In this document: positions 16,157 through 23,075 of the stretch, piece after piece
Numbering within the stretch: position 1 is the stretch's first letter
Layout: every line of letters begins with the position of its first letter
Origin: Deltaproteobacteria bacterium
GTDB taxonomy: Bacteria; Myxococcota_A; Polyangia; HGW-17; SLPX01
Assembly (NCBI GenBank): GCA_021162935.1
Contig: JAGGXR010000146.1
Location: forward strand, 1-34,883
DNA length: 34,883 nucleotides
Reading direction: 5' to 3'
Translations under genes and position numbers: made by a program
The notes under the pieces: model-generated
Told to the model about the DNA's origin: nothing
The model's input: the letters and a program-made list of their open reading frames with translations, nothing else
The model's database searches: none

Positions 16157-18934
16157 TCAGGAATTCCGTTGTTCTTCGTCCCGTGGTTGGTCGTTCCCCA
16201 AGGTGTCGTCATGCCCATGTCCTGATGCCTCCTGACCGGTGTCATTTCCATCCCGCCCATTATATCGTCTTTTTCTGCGCCAGACCACAACGACCAGCAA
16301 CCCGGCGGCGAGGGCAAGGAGAAGGGCCAGACCCGCTGGAAGAGCGGATCGAGCGGGCAATGCCGAACAACAGCCACAACCAGGCTTTCGGGGCGCCATG
16401 GCAGGCGCTTCAGCCAGGATGGTGACGTGCATCGACGATCTGGCGCCGCGATCGTCGTACAGGGTGAGCATGACCTGGTACGTCCCCAGTTGGCTGACGT
16501 GGAAGGCGATGCTTTTGGCACGGGAGTGCAACAAGGGAATGCAGACCGCAGCGGCCCGTTTCGGGCGAGGGTGCTTCGATTGCCCGGCCGCCGGCCGGGC
16601 CAGGGCCGGTGAGGCGGAGCCGGCCGGGCCGATTCGCGCGTTGTGGCCGGACGAGTCTGTCTGGTCGCGCGACGTCATGGTGGGCCTTTGGGGTTCGAGC
16701 GCGCAGACAGCCCATCGGTACGCGAGGAGCGGTCGGCCTTCTGGGTCCTTGCTGGCAGAGGCATCCAAGCGTATCGCGGTACCGGCGGGCAGGTGGATGG
16801 CGCGATCGGAACGGTTCGGTCCGATGGCCACGCTCCCCGTGGGCCGCGAGGTGAGCAGGACGACAGGCTTGGGAGGTCGGTTGTTCCAAGCCACCTTGGT
16901 GCGGACCTCCAGAGTTTTGTCCATGTGCGGCAACACGGGAAACCGGCCGTTCGTGTCGGGCAGGGCGGCGGCCACGAGGTAGGTCGCCAGGTTCGTGTTC
17001 GGGTCCACGAACAGGGATTCGAGTTTGAGTTCCCGGCCTTCGGCGGTCACGAACCGATACCCGCGATGGGCGCTGTAGGTGAGTCGGTAGCGCAGGGTCA
17101 CTTTCAAGGATCGAGGCAGCGTGCTGTGCAGGATGCGCGTCGGGGCCGGACGTGCGGGTCTGGTTTCGACCCAGAAGTTGCCCACGGGGACGGACGACAT
17201 GCCGAGCTTCCGGTCATAGGGCGACACGTCCAGGGTGCCCGCCGGCGATGCCTCCACGAGTCGGTAGCCCCAGTACCCGTCGTCGCGGACACCGGCGGCG
17301 GCGGTCGTGGTGCGGACGAATACGATTTGATGTCTGGCTTTGATCCCGTCGGCGATGTCGTCGCCTGGGCGAAAGAGCTGGACGTCGTCTTTGTGGATGT
17401 GGCCAGAAAAATAGTACGACCCGTATCGGGCCACGAGGCGGAGTAACTCGGTGGCGCTGTTGTGCCTGGGGGCCTCGACGCCTCGGGCGTCGTTGGGATT
17501 CGAGTCCCAACGTTTGCTGTCGTAGTTCCATTCTTCGAAATGGCCCGCGCTGATGGGGTCGGTGGGGAAGGGGTTGTTGACATCGTAGCGCCGACCGGTT
17601 CGGTTGCCCCTCGGGTCCTGGTGTCCGATGAACACGATGGTCTGGTGTCCGGCAGCGGCACGAGCCAGGTCTTTTTTGAGCCAGGCGAATTGTCGCAACG
17701 ACAGGTAGCCGCCGTAGTTGTCCACGGCCGGAGCCCCGAGTTTGAGGCCCCTGAACGGGATCCACAGGGAGAAGGCGTGGCGTCGTCGATTCGTGCCGTC
17801 ATAGGTGTTGAGGGCCACGAAGTGGTAGCGGCCCAGGTCGAACGAATAGTAGGGCGGCCCGAAGGTGCGCACGTAGCTCACCAGTCCGTCGTGGACCAGG
17901 TTGTCGAAGAGTACGTCTTTGATGTCCCGATAGAGACATGCGAGGTAGCGAAACACTGCGGTCCAGCTTCGATGGCGTGGGAAGACCGAGCGGCAGGAGG
18001 TCGCCGCCTGCGCCATGCGGATGAGGTTTCCTTTGAGTTTGATCGTGTAGCGCGCGTAGCCGTCGTGGTTGCCCGGCACCATGAAGCTCACGAACCGATG
18101 GTGCTTCCACCAATCGTGCATCATGGGATACTCGCGCGCATAGTCCAGACCGAACACCAGGTCGCCCATGTACAGGACGAAGGCCGGGTCGAGGAGTTCC
18201 ACCTCGGCGAACCCTTGGCGCGTGATGCGCTTGTTGAGGTCCTTCTGCCCCCAGGTGGGATAGGTGCCATTGTTTTTTTGGCCGGGCTTGAACTTCCAGG
18301 AGGGGTCCCAGAGTTGATGGTCCGCCATGATCACGAATCGAAAGTGTCGGGCAATGGGGCACAGCACGCGCACGGACCGATTCTGACGATCGTGTCGGCC
18401 CTGCGGGTCGGTCAGTTCGAGATGAAAGGCGTCGTCGGCCGTGTCGGCCGGCATGCGCACCGATATCTGATACAGATTTCCATGGACCCGCTGCACCGAC
18501 AGGACGGTGAGCCGGTAGCGCTGGCCACCTCGTTCGTTGGTCGCCAGGACGAGATGCCAGGCTGTGCGGTCGACGGCTCGTGATCGATCCGTCAGTCGAT
18601 CACGGATCCACACCTGAAAGCGACCACCGCAGCCCACGAGGACTGGAAATCCGATGGTCGGATACAGGATCCGATCGATCCGGCGCACCGGTCGTTCCTT
18701 CTGCGACGCGTAGGGCCGAAACGGGTAGAGCGGGTCGGGCAGGTGCGGCCGAAACCACGATGACGTCGAGAGGGCAGGGGAGCCGAGGGCCGATGGTGTT
18801 CGGTCTTCGCCGACCTTGGAAGTTGCTGCCCCGACGGCAGGACGGCTTCTCGCTCCTTTTTGCCCGATCGTTTGTGCCGGGGTCGGTGGCGCGATCGGGA
18901 GAAGCAGAGTCGCGACGAGGGTGAAGATGGTCAT
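16157..18934 (-). CDS. Large secreted, C-terminally anchored metallophosphoesterase
   Basis: The start is ATG 18934, 5 nt after an AGGTGA sequence; a TTG at 18979 is possible but has none. The 925-residue product begins with a signal peptide ending near PPTPAQ. The phosphoesterase core (about residues 190-530) shows MADHQLWD, MGDLVFG, PGNHDGY, FIGHQDP and SGHIHKDD, a complete dinuclear metal site. Later segments (HLPAGTAIRLDASASKDPEGRPLLAYRW...GTYQVMLTLYDDRG) form a PKD-like domain broken by a low-complexity insert. The tail GCGCCSALP, a transmembrane stretch, then WRRKRR resembles MYXO-CTERM sorting, but about 30 further residues follow the basic cluster, which is unusual. It acts outside the cytoplasm on an unknown phosphoester. 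The beta-helix lipoprotein gene follows after 22 bp. Confidence 0.88.
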   Translation of the reverse strand: MTIFTLVATLLLPIAPPTPAQTIGQKGARSRPAVGAATSKVGEDRTPSALGSPALSTSSWFRPHLPDPLYPFRPYASQKERPVRRIDRILYPTIGFPVLVGCGGRFQVWIRDRLTDRSRAVDRTAWHLVLATNERGGQRYRLTVLSVQRVHGNLYQISVRMPADTADDAFHLELTDPQGRHDRQNRSVRVLCPIARHFRFVIMADHQLWDPSWKFKPGQKNNGTYPTWGQKDLNKRITRQGFAEVELLDPAFVLYMGDLVFGLDYAREYPMMHDWWKHHRFVSFMVPGNHDGYARYTIKLKGNLIRMAQAATSCRSVFPRHRSWTAVFRYLACLYRDIKDVLFDNLVHDGLVSYVRTFGPPYYSFDLGRYHFVALNTYDGTNRRRHAFSLWIPFRGLKLGAPAVDNYGGYLSLRQFAWLKKDLARAAAGHQTIVFIGHQDPRGNRTGRRYDVNNPFPTDPISAGHFEEWNYDSKRWDSNPNDARGVEAPRHNSATELLRLVARYGSYYFSGHIHKDDVQLFRPGDDIADGIKARHQIVFVRTTTAAAGVRDDGYWGYRLVEASPAGTLDVSPYDRKLGMSSVPVGNFWVETRPARPAPTRILHSTLPRSLKVTLRYRLTYSAHRGYRFVTAEGRELKLESLFVDPNTNLATYLVAAALPDTNGRFPVLPHMDKTLEVRTKVAWNNRPPKPVVLLTSRPTGSVAIGPNRSDRAIHLPAGTAIRLDASASKDPEGRPLLAYRWAVCALEPQRPTMTSRDQTDSSGHNARIGPAGSASPALARPAAGQSKHPRPKRAAAVCIPLLHSRAKSIAFHVSQLGTYQVMLTLYDDRGARSSMHVTILAEAPAMAPRKPGCGCCSALPARSALPAGLALLLALAAGLLVVVVWRRKRRYNGRDGNDTGQEASGHGHDDTLGNDQPRDEEQRNS

Positions 18935-19149
18935 GGCTGTCACCTGCTGTCGGTTCGTTTCCGTCGTTTCGTTTTGCAATGGCGGCCCTAGGGAGGCTGG
19001 TCAGAATTAATCTTCCATCTGGAACGCCGATTCATCCCGCCTGGTTTTGTCGCTCCTCGGTTGCGTACCACCCGGTACGCGCCCTCGTCGCTTCGTGCCA
19101 GACGGGTGCCTCGACGCCCCAAATTGGCAACCCTATTTTGAACAGCTTC

Positions 19150-19632
19150 CTAATAGATATGGGTCCCCTTGGTGAGTTTGCCCTTCTGGCACGAGTACTT
19201 GCCGTTTGGTGGCCGGAGGCAGATGTCGCCGAGCGGACCCTTTTGGGCAAAGAAGCGTCTTCGGTCCTCCTGTTGGAGGATCGAATGCCTGTAATATTTG
19301 AGCACGAAGCAGGAGCTGTAGTTGTTGACGAGGTGGATGAGTCGATACTTGGTCGTATCTTTCGGCACATACCATCCTTCTGGGCACTTCTTGAGAAAGT
19401 CGGAGGGCAATGGTTTGGGATGTTTCCACTCCGGCTCTGTGAGGTTGGACGGCATGCCTGCATGGCCTTGGGCTGTCTTTGCTGCCTTGGCCGTCGTTGT
19501 CTGTGACGTGGTTGTGTGATTCGCGTTTTTCTTCTTCGATGAGCAGCCGCCTGCTGTCAGGCCCACGGTGAATGCGACGATGGTAACGAGTTTCCATGGG
19601 GTTGTTGAACGAGTTTTTCTGGAATTGAGCAT
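19150..19632 (-). CDS. Small lipoprotein, four-Cys mature domain, unknown function
   Basis: ATG 19632 is preceded by GGAGG 7 nt upstream. The 160-residue protein has a signal peptide ending in lipobox TAGGC (Cys30), a Lys/Thr/Ala-rich linker and a compact domain with four cysteines (KKCPEGWY, YSSCFVL, DICLRPP, YSCQKG) that could form two disulfides. No family recognised. The TTG/ATG start region of the large phosphoesterase gene lies about 170 bp downstream on the same strand. Confidence 0.75.
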   Translation of the reverse strand: MLNSRKTRSTTPWKLVTIVAFTVGLTAGGCSSKKKNANHTTTSQTTTAKAAKTAQGHAGMPSNLTEPEWKHPKPLPSDFLKKCPEGWYVPKDTTKYRLIHLVNNYSSCFVLKYYRHSILQQEDRRRFFAQKGPLGDICLRPPNGKYSCQKGKLTKGTHIY

Positions 19633-19740
19633 GATGACGCCTCCGTATCCGGAAATGGCTTTCGTCTCATATCGAAAAAAGCTTCATTTTGCAGCCTAAC
19701 GAAGTATCTGGGCCCTTGTCATGGAAAAAATGCAGTCAGA

Positions 19741-19840
19741 CAATCGACACGAATGCAGCGAAAGCGCGACGTCAGAGCGCCGAATCCTCCATGCAATCAG
19801 GGCGAGGGTACGAGGTCAGCGCTGCGGGTACGACCGTGGC
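19741..19840. repeat. 100-bp direct repeat, copy 1 (downstream of polyferredoxin gene)
   Basis: Matches 21628-21727 at 98 of 100 positions in the same orientation. This copy carries the reverse complement of the last codons of the SLC13-type transporter gene but is not part of any intact gene. Immediately after the repeat, 8 more bases (19841-19848) match an internal stretch of the transporter gene (22067-22074), so this copy may be a recombinant of two transporter segments. Confidence 0.97.
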
Positions 19841-19933
19841 TTCGAGCATTTCTCTTGACACAGAGTCGGTCAATCTCAAGTCGTACTTCGACGAGGGGTT
19901 CGATGTGGAAATAGAAGTCCAACCCAAGACATG

Positions 19934-19975
19934 CCTCAGGGACGATGTGACCTTCCTCAGGGACGATGTGACCTT
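19934..19975. repeat. Two identical 21-bp tandem units
   Basis: The unit beginning cctcagggacgatgtg occupies 19934-19954 and 19955-19975 without a mismatch. In the plus-strand frame it encodes a duplicated LRDDVTF heptapeptide within the possible remnant ending at 20009. Confidence 0.95.
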
Positions 19976-20049
19976 CGTGGTCGACTCTACCGTCAGTCTG
20001 TATGTCTAGCTCCCCCCTCGGCCGTCTCGCTCCCAACTCGAACGGCCCG

Positions 20050-21447
20050 TCACGCCGTCAGCCCCCACGAGACCAAGATCACCCCGAAGAGAAGAAGCCC
20101 GAGGAGCCATCCTCCCCTGGCAGGCGCCCTGTCCTGCTCTGGCAGTCTCCCGATCCAGCGCCAGGCCCACCACCCCACCGCAAGGAAGAAGGGCAGGACG
20201 AGCCGTCCCAACACACCCAAGCCGTAGAGGGGCCCCGGTGCCGACGTCGCCCCGACCGTGATGTCACGAAACGTCGTCAGTCCCGACGGATCCACCAAAG
20301 CGCCGGGCAGATACGCCGCCCAACCGCCTATCTTGGAAAGCGCCTTTGCCAAGTGGGCCATCGCTACGAGGGGAGCCGCCCCCGTGGCTGCAGCCCGAAT
20401 CGTCCTCCCCCAGGGTCCGCCCCCCCGGACCAACCGAACCGACACGACAACCGCCGTCCAGACGAACAATGGAAAGACGAACAGGTACCAGGCTCCCTCC
20501 ACCCAATGCCACGGGACGGAAGCCGGTGCAAGTCGGTGCGGCAGGGCCGTGAAGGCCCGATCCATCCAGGCGATGTGCTCTGTCGTCTCGTGGACCAGAA
20601 AACCTGCCGCCATCAAGATGAACCCCGCTTCGAACGGCTCCAACAAGCTCTTGCGGCGGATGGGAGCATCGGGCAAAACAAGCCCGAAGCCCACGTTGTC
20701 GTGGGGACATGCCTTGGCGCATTGGAGGCACACGAGACATCCGTCAGACGGCCCCCGATCGAACGGCTTTAGCAGAGAGGGACAGCTCCTGGCATCGAGA
20801 CGATACCTGTTCTTCTCTCGAATGCAGTCCTTGGTTTCACATCGTGCGCAGACGTCGTCGTCCCGGACTTCGAGCTGGACCGCCGTTTGCCGCCCGTAGG
20901 CAGAGAGCAGCGCCCCGACCGGGCAGAAAGCCCGGCAGAAGGATCGGGGATGCTTAAAGAAAAGACCCGATAGGAAGGCCGCCCCGATGAGGCTGACGAT
21001 CACCACCGCCGAATAGTGTGGCATCCTATGGAGGTCTACGACCACGACCAGGATTTGAAGGGTCACGTAGCCCGCGAGCATGATCCAACCCGCCCGCAGG
21101 AAGGGCCCGAGCGCCGCCCGTCGCCATCCCACTTTGCGGGCTAGGGCATCGGCGAACCTATTGACCAACTCTAAAGGACAGACGGCGCACCAGACCCGCC
21201 CCACAAGAACCACGGCCACGATCATGGCCGGCCACCACAGGCCCCAGACGAGCAGGGTCGCCAAGTTCGTCTTCCGGAAGAGGAGAAGTTCGCTGGCGTC
21301 CATCCCCACTCCACGTCCCCACCCGATTGCAGCCACCGCCAGCACGATCCCCAACACGAGGACCTGCACGCCCAGAGGAAAGAACTTCTTCTTGACGAGC
21401 CAGGCGACCGGTCGATACCGGAGCAGGTCCAAACGAAGCCGTTTCAT
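20050..21447 (-). CDS. Membrane polyferredoxin (NapH/NosR/CcoG-like 4Fe-4S protein)
   Basis: The preferred start is ATG 21447 (GAGG 8 nt upstream, ATGA overlap with an upstream frame); a GTG at 21456 is the alternative. The 465-residue product has several membrane segments. Cysteine clusters are VWCAVCPLELVNR and FCRAFCPVGALLS (paired CxxCP-type motifs of NapH/NosR-like proteins), VCARCETKDC, and CLVCLQCAKACPHDN (4Fe-4S ferredoxin-like). Homologues pass electrons across or along the inner membrane, for example to nitrate or N2O reductases or in copper-centre assembly. No such partner is in this window. The C-terminal half, with four or five extra membrane helices, is longer than in NapH. The gene is bracketed by a 100-bp direct repeat, which suggests recombination-mediated acquisition. 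Confidence 0.88.
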   Translation of the reverse strand: MKRLRLDLLRYRPVAWLVKKKFFPLGVQVLVLGIVLAVAAIGWGRGVGMDASELLLFRKTNLATLLVWGLWWPAMIVAVVLVGRVWCAVCPLELVNRFADALARKVGWRRAALGPFLRAGWIMLAGYVTLQILVVVVDLHRMPHYSAVVIVSLIGAAFLSGLFFKHPRSFCRAFCPVGALLSAYGRQTAVQLEVRDDDVCARCETKDCIREKNRYRLDARSCPSLLKPFDRGPSDGCLVCLQCAKACPHDNVGFGLVLPDAPIRRKSLLEPFEAGFILMAAGFLVHETTEHIAWMDRAFTALPHRLAPASVPWHWVEGAWYLFVFPLFVWTAVVVSVRLVRGGGPWGRTIRAAATGAAPLVAMAHLAKALSKIGGWAAYLPGALVDPSGLTTFRDITVGATSAPGPLYGLGVLGRLVLPFFLAVGWWAWRWIGRLPEQDRAPARGGWLLGLLLFGVILVSWGLTA

Positions 21448-21683
21448 GCCTTGCACCTCGAATCCGTCCCCAGGCCATCGTCCCTTTGCCCTTTCCTTTC
21501 AGCCCGTAGTGAATCACAGCCGACCGAAACGTACAACCCGAAGCCCCGGCGGCATGCCGTGGCGGGACGGCTGCCCGAGTGGCATAGCGCGCAGGTCTGC
21601 TTGGCGTTGGATGATGAGGGGGGGAAGCAATCGACACGAATGCAGCGAAAGCGCGACGTCAGAGCGCCGAATCCTCCATGCAG
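21444..21683 (-). pseudogene. Possible remnant of a CxxCH (haem c) protein overlapping the polyferredoxin start
   Basis: An open stretch of 79 codons follows a stop at 21684-21686 and ends at a TGA whose ATGA overlaps the polyferredoxin ATG. It reads ...NAKQTCALCHSGSRPATACRRGFGLY..., containing one CxxCH haem-c motif and a spacing seen in small c-type cytochromes. No ATG, GTG or TTG lies in frame before the motif, and the first part overlaps the 100-bp repeat, so at best this is the decapitated 3' end of a cytochrome gene. Chance is a real alternative. Confidence 0.25.
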
Positions 21684-21727
21684 TCAGGGCGAGGTTACGA
21701 GGTCAGCGCTGCGGGTACGACCGTGGC
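21628..21727. repeat. 100-bp direct repeat, copy 2 (spans 3' end of transporter gene)
   Basis: Same orientation as copy 1 at 19741-19840, with two mismatches. Bases 21695-21727 are the last 11 codons of the SLC13-type gene (AATVVPAALTS and stop, minus strand). The remaining 67 bp lie downstream of that gene. The copies are 1887 bp apart, start to start, and enclose the polyferredoxin gene. Confidence 0.97.
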
Positions 21728-23044
21728 AGCCCAAAGGGTGATGAGGAGGGCGGCGACCAGATTCATGGCCAGGCCTGCGGTGACCATGGTTCGGATGCGG
21801 ATGTGAGGGATGGATCCGAAGGCGAGGGCGTTGACCGGTGTGGCCAGCGGGCTCATGAAGGCGCAGGTGCTCGCCATGGACACGGCGATGGCCGTGGGGA
21901 CGGGATCGAGATGGGTGGTCGAGGCCAGGGCCGGCACGATGGGAAACAGGACCGTGGCGACGGTCGTGTTGTTCAGAATTTCGGTGGCGAACAGGGCCAG
22001 GGTGGTCAGCCCGAACAGGACGAGGTTGGGGGATGTGTTCGCAGGAAGCAGGTCTGCGACCGTGGCTTCGAGCAGCCGAGAACCTCCCAATTTGGCCACG
22101 GCGAACAGGATGGCGATGGCGAATCCGGCCAGCAACACGCCTCGCATGGGAAGGCCTCGCCACAGGTCGGTCGCGTGGATGAGGGTCTGCCGGTGGGTCG
22201 GCGTTGTCGGGGGGTGGTTGGGATCGGTCCGGAAGGGAATGCATAGAAAGACGATGGCCGTGGCGGCAGCCAGGATCACGGCGGCCAGGTCGGCGGCTTG
22301 GACGACGACGATGGATGCGCCGAGCGATTTCGGCAGGACGAGTCTGGCGAGAGGCTGCGGAAACCAGGCGGCAAGGAGGCCGATGGCGACGAAGTGGGTG
22401 GCCGCCAAGGCGCCGACGAGCAGGAGGCCGAGATGGCGGCGGTGCCTCGTGGCTTCGCTGGACGTGTCAGTGGGTGACGGCGGCCCTTCTCGGGAATGGA
22501 GGCGATGGCCGGCTGCAAGGGAATCGACCGACATGTTCGCCAGGGCCTGTCGGGTGGACGCCGGGGTCCAGGTCCACAGGATGCCCCAGGCGGCCAGGAC
22601 GAGGAGGGCCGCAAGCGGGATGCCGAAGATCAGCCAGGGAACGAACTGAACCGCCTGGCGCCCCGGGACGTCGAGGACCCCCAGGGAAACGAGCAGGTAG
22701 AGGTTTGCCGGTGAGCCGAGCAGGGAGCCTGTGCCTCCGATGTTGGCACCGTATAGCACGGCCAGCCCCAGGATGGTGGCGAGGCCTGCGTCGGTCCTTT
22801 GGTCGCCCTCGTTGTGCAAGAGCAGCGCCACGAGGGGAAGCAGGGTCAGCACGGTCAACGCATTGGGTAGCACCAGGGAAAGGGCCGACGATCCACCGAG
22901 GATCGCAAGGAGCAACAGGGCCGGCCGCCCTCGTGATCTCCGCACCAGGATTTCGAGCAGTTCGCGGTACAGGCCCAGGTGGACGAGGGCCTGGGAGGCG
23001 ACGTAGCCGGACAAGAGGATGGCGAGGGTCTGAATGAGCGTCAT
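21695..23044 (-). CDS. SLC13/DASS-type anion (dicarboxylate) transporter
   Basis: Starts at ATG 23044, 31 bp after the kinase stop codon; the product is 449 residues with about eleven hydrophobic segments. Two pseudo-symmetric substrate/sodium loops are visible: GANIGGTGSLLGSPANLYLL, corresponding to the SNT region plus the GTPPN-like motif, and EILNNTTVATVLFPI in the second half. A long hydrophilic loop lies between the halves. Members of this family usually import dicarboxylates, citrate or sulfate with sodium. Proximity to the dCache-bearing kinase suggests co-expression and possibly regulation by it (inference). The last 11 codons lie inside a repeat also found 1.9 kb away. Confidence 0.87.
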   Translation of the reverse strand: MTLIQTLAILLSGYVASQALVHLGLYRELLEILVRRSRGRPALLLLAILGGSSALSLVLPNALTVLTLLPLVALLLHNEGDQRTDAGLATILGLAVLYGANIGGTGSLLGSPANLYLLVSLGVLDVPGRQAVQFVPWLIFGIPLAALLVLAAWGILWTWTPASTRQALANMSVDSLAAGHRLHSREGPPSPTDTSSEATRHRRHLGLLLVGALAATHFVAIGLLAAWFPQPLARLVLPKSLGASIVVVQAADLAAVILAAATAIVFLCIPFRTDPNHPPTTPTHRQTLIHATDLWRGLPMRGVLLAGFAIAILFAVAKLGGSRLLEATVADLLPANTSPNLVLFGLTTLALFATEILNNTTVATVLFPIVPALASTTHLDPVPTAIAVSMASTCAFMSPLATPVNALAFGSIPHIRIRTMVTAGLAMNLVAALLITLWAATVVPAALTS

Positions 23045-23075
23045 GGCCGGCGGGTTGCCTCGTAGGTGGTTCGAG

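Larger units (their letters stand above)
19633..20049. other. Intergenic region with repeats and a possible gene remnant
   Basis: This 417-bp gap holds one copy of a 100-bp repeat and a 21-bp duplication. A plus-strand frame from 19689 to 20009 ends with protein-like sequence (SLDTESVNLKSYFDEGFDVEIEV...), but it starts at TTG without a ribosome binding site and passes through the 100-bp repeat. It may be the tail of a lost gene. A TTGACA at 19855-19860 has no convincing -10 partner. Confidence 0.45.

Noticed and set aside
17462-18583. Plus-strand frame of 373 codons
   Set aside because: Antisense to the phosphoesterase core, which has complete catalytic motifs.
19797-20036. Minus-strand 79-codon frame with duplicated EGHIVPE
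   Set aside because: No ribosome binding site; the duplication reflects the 21-bp DNA repeat and the frame ends in the 100-bp repeat.
21080-22246. Plus-strand frame of 388 codons
   Set aside because: Spans the start of the polyferredoxin and the end of the transporter on the wrong strand; low-complexity composition.
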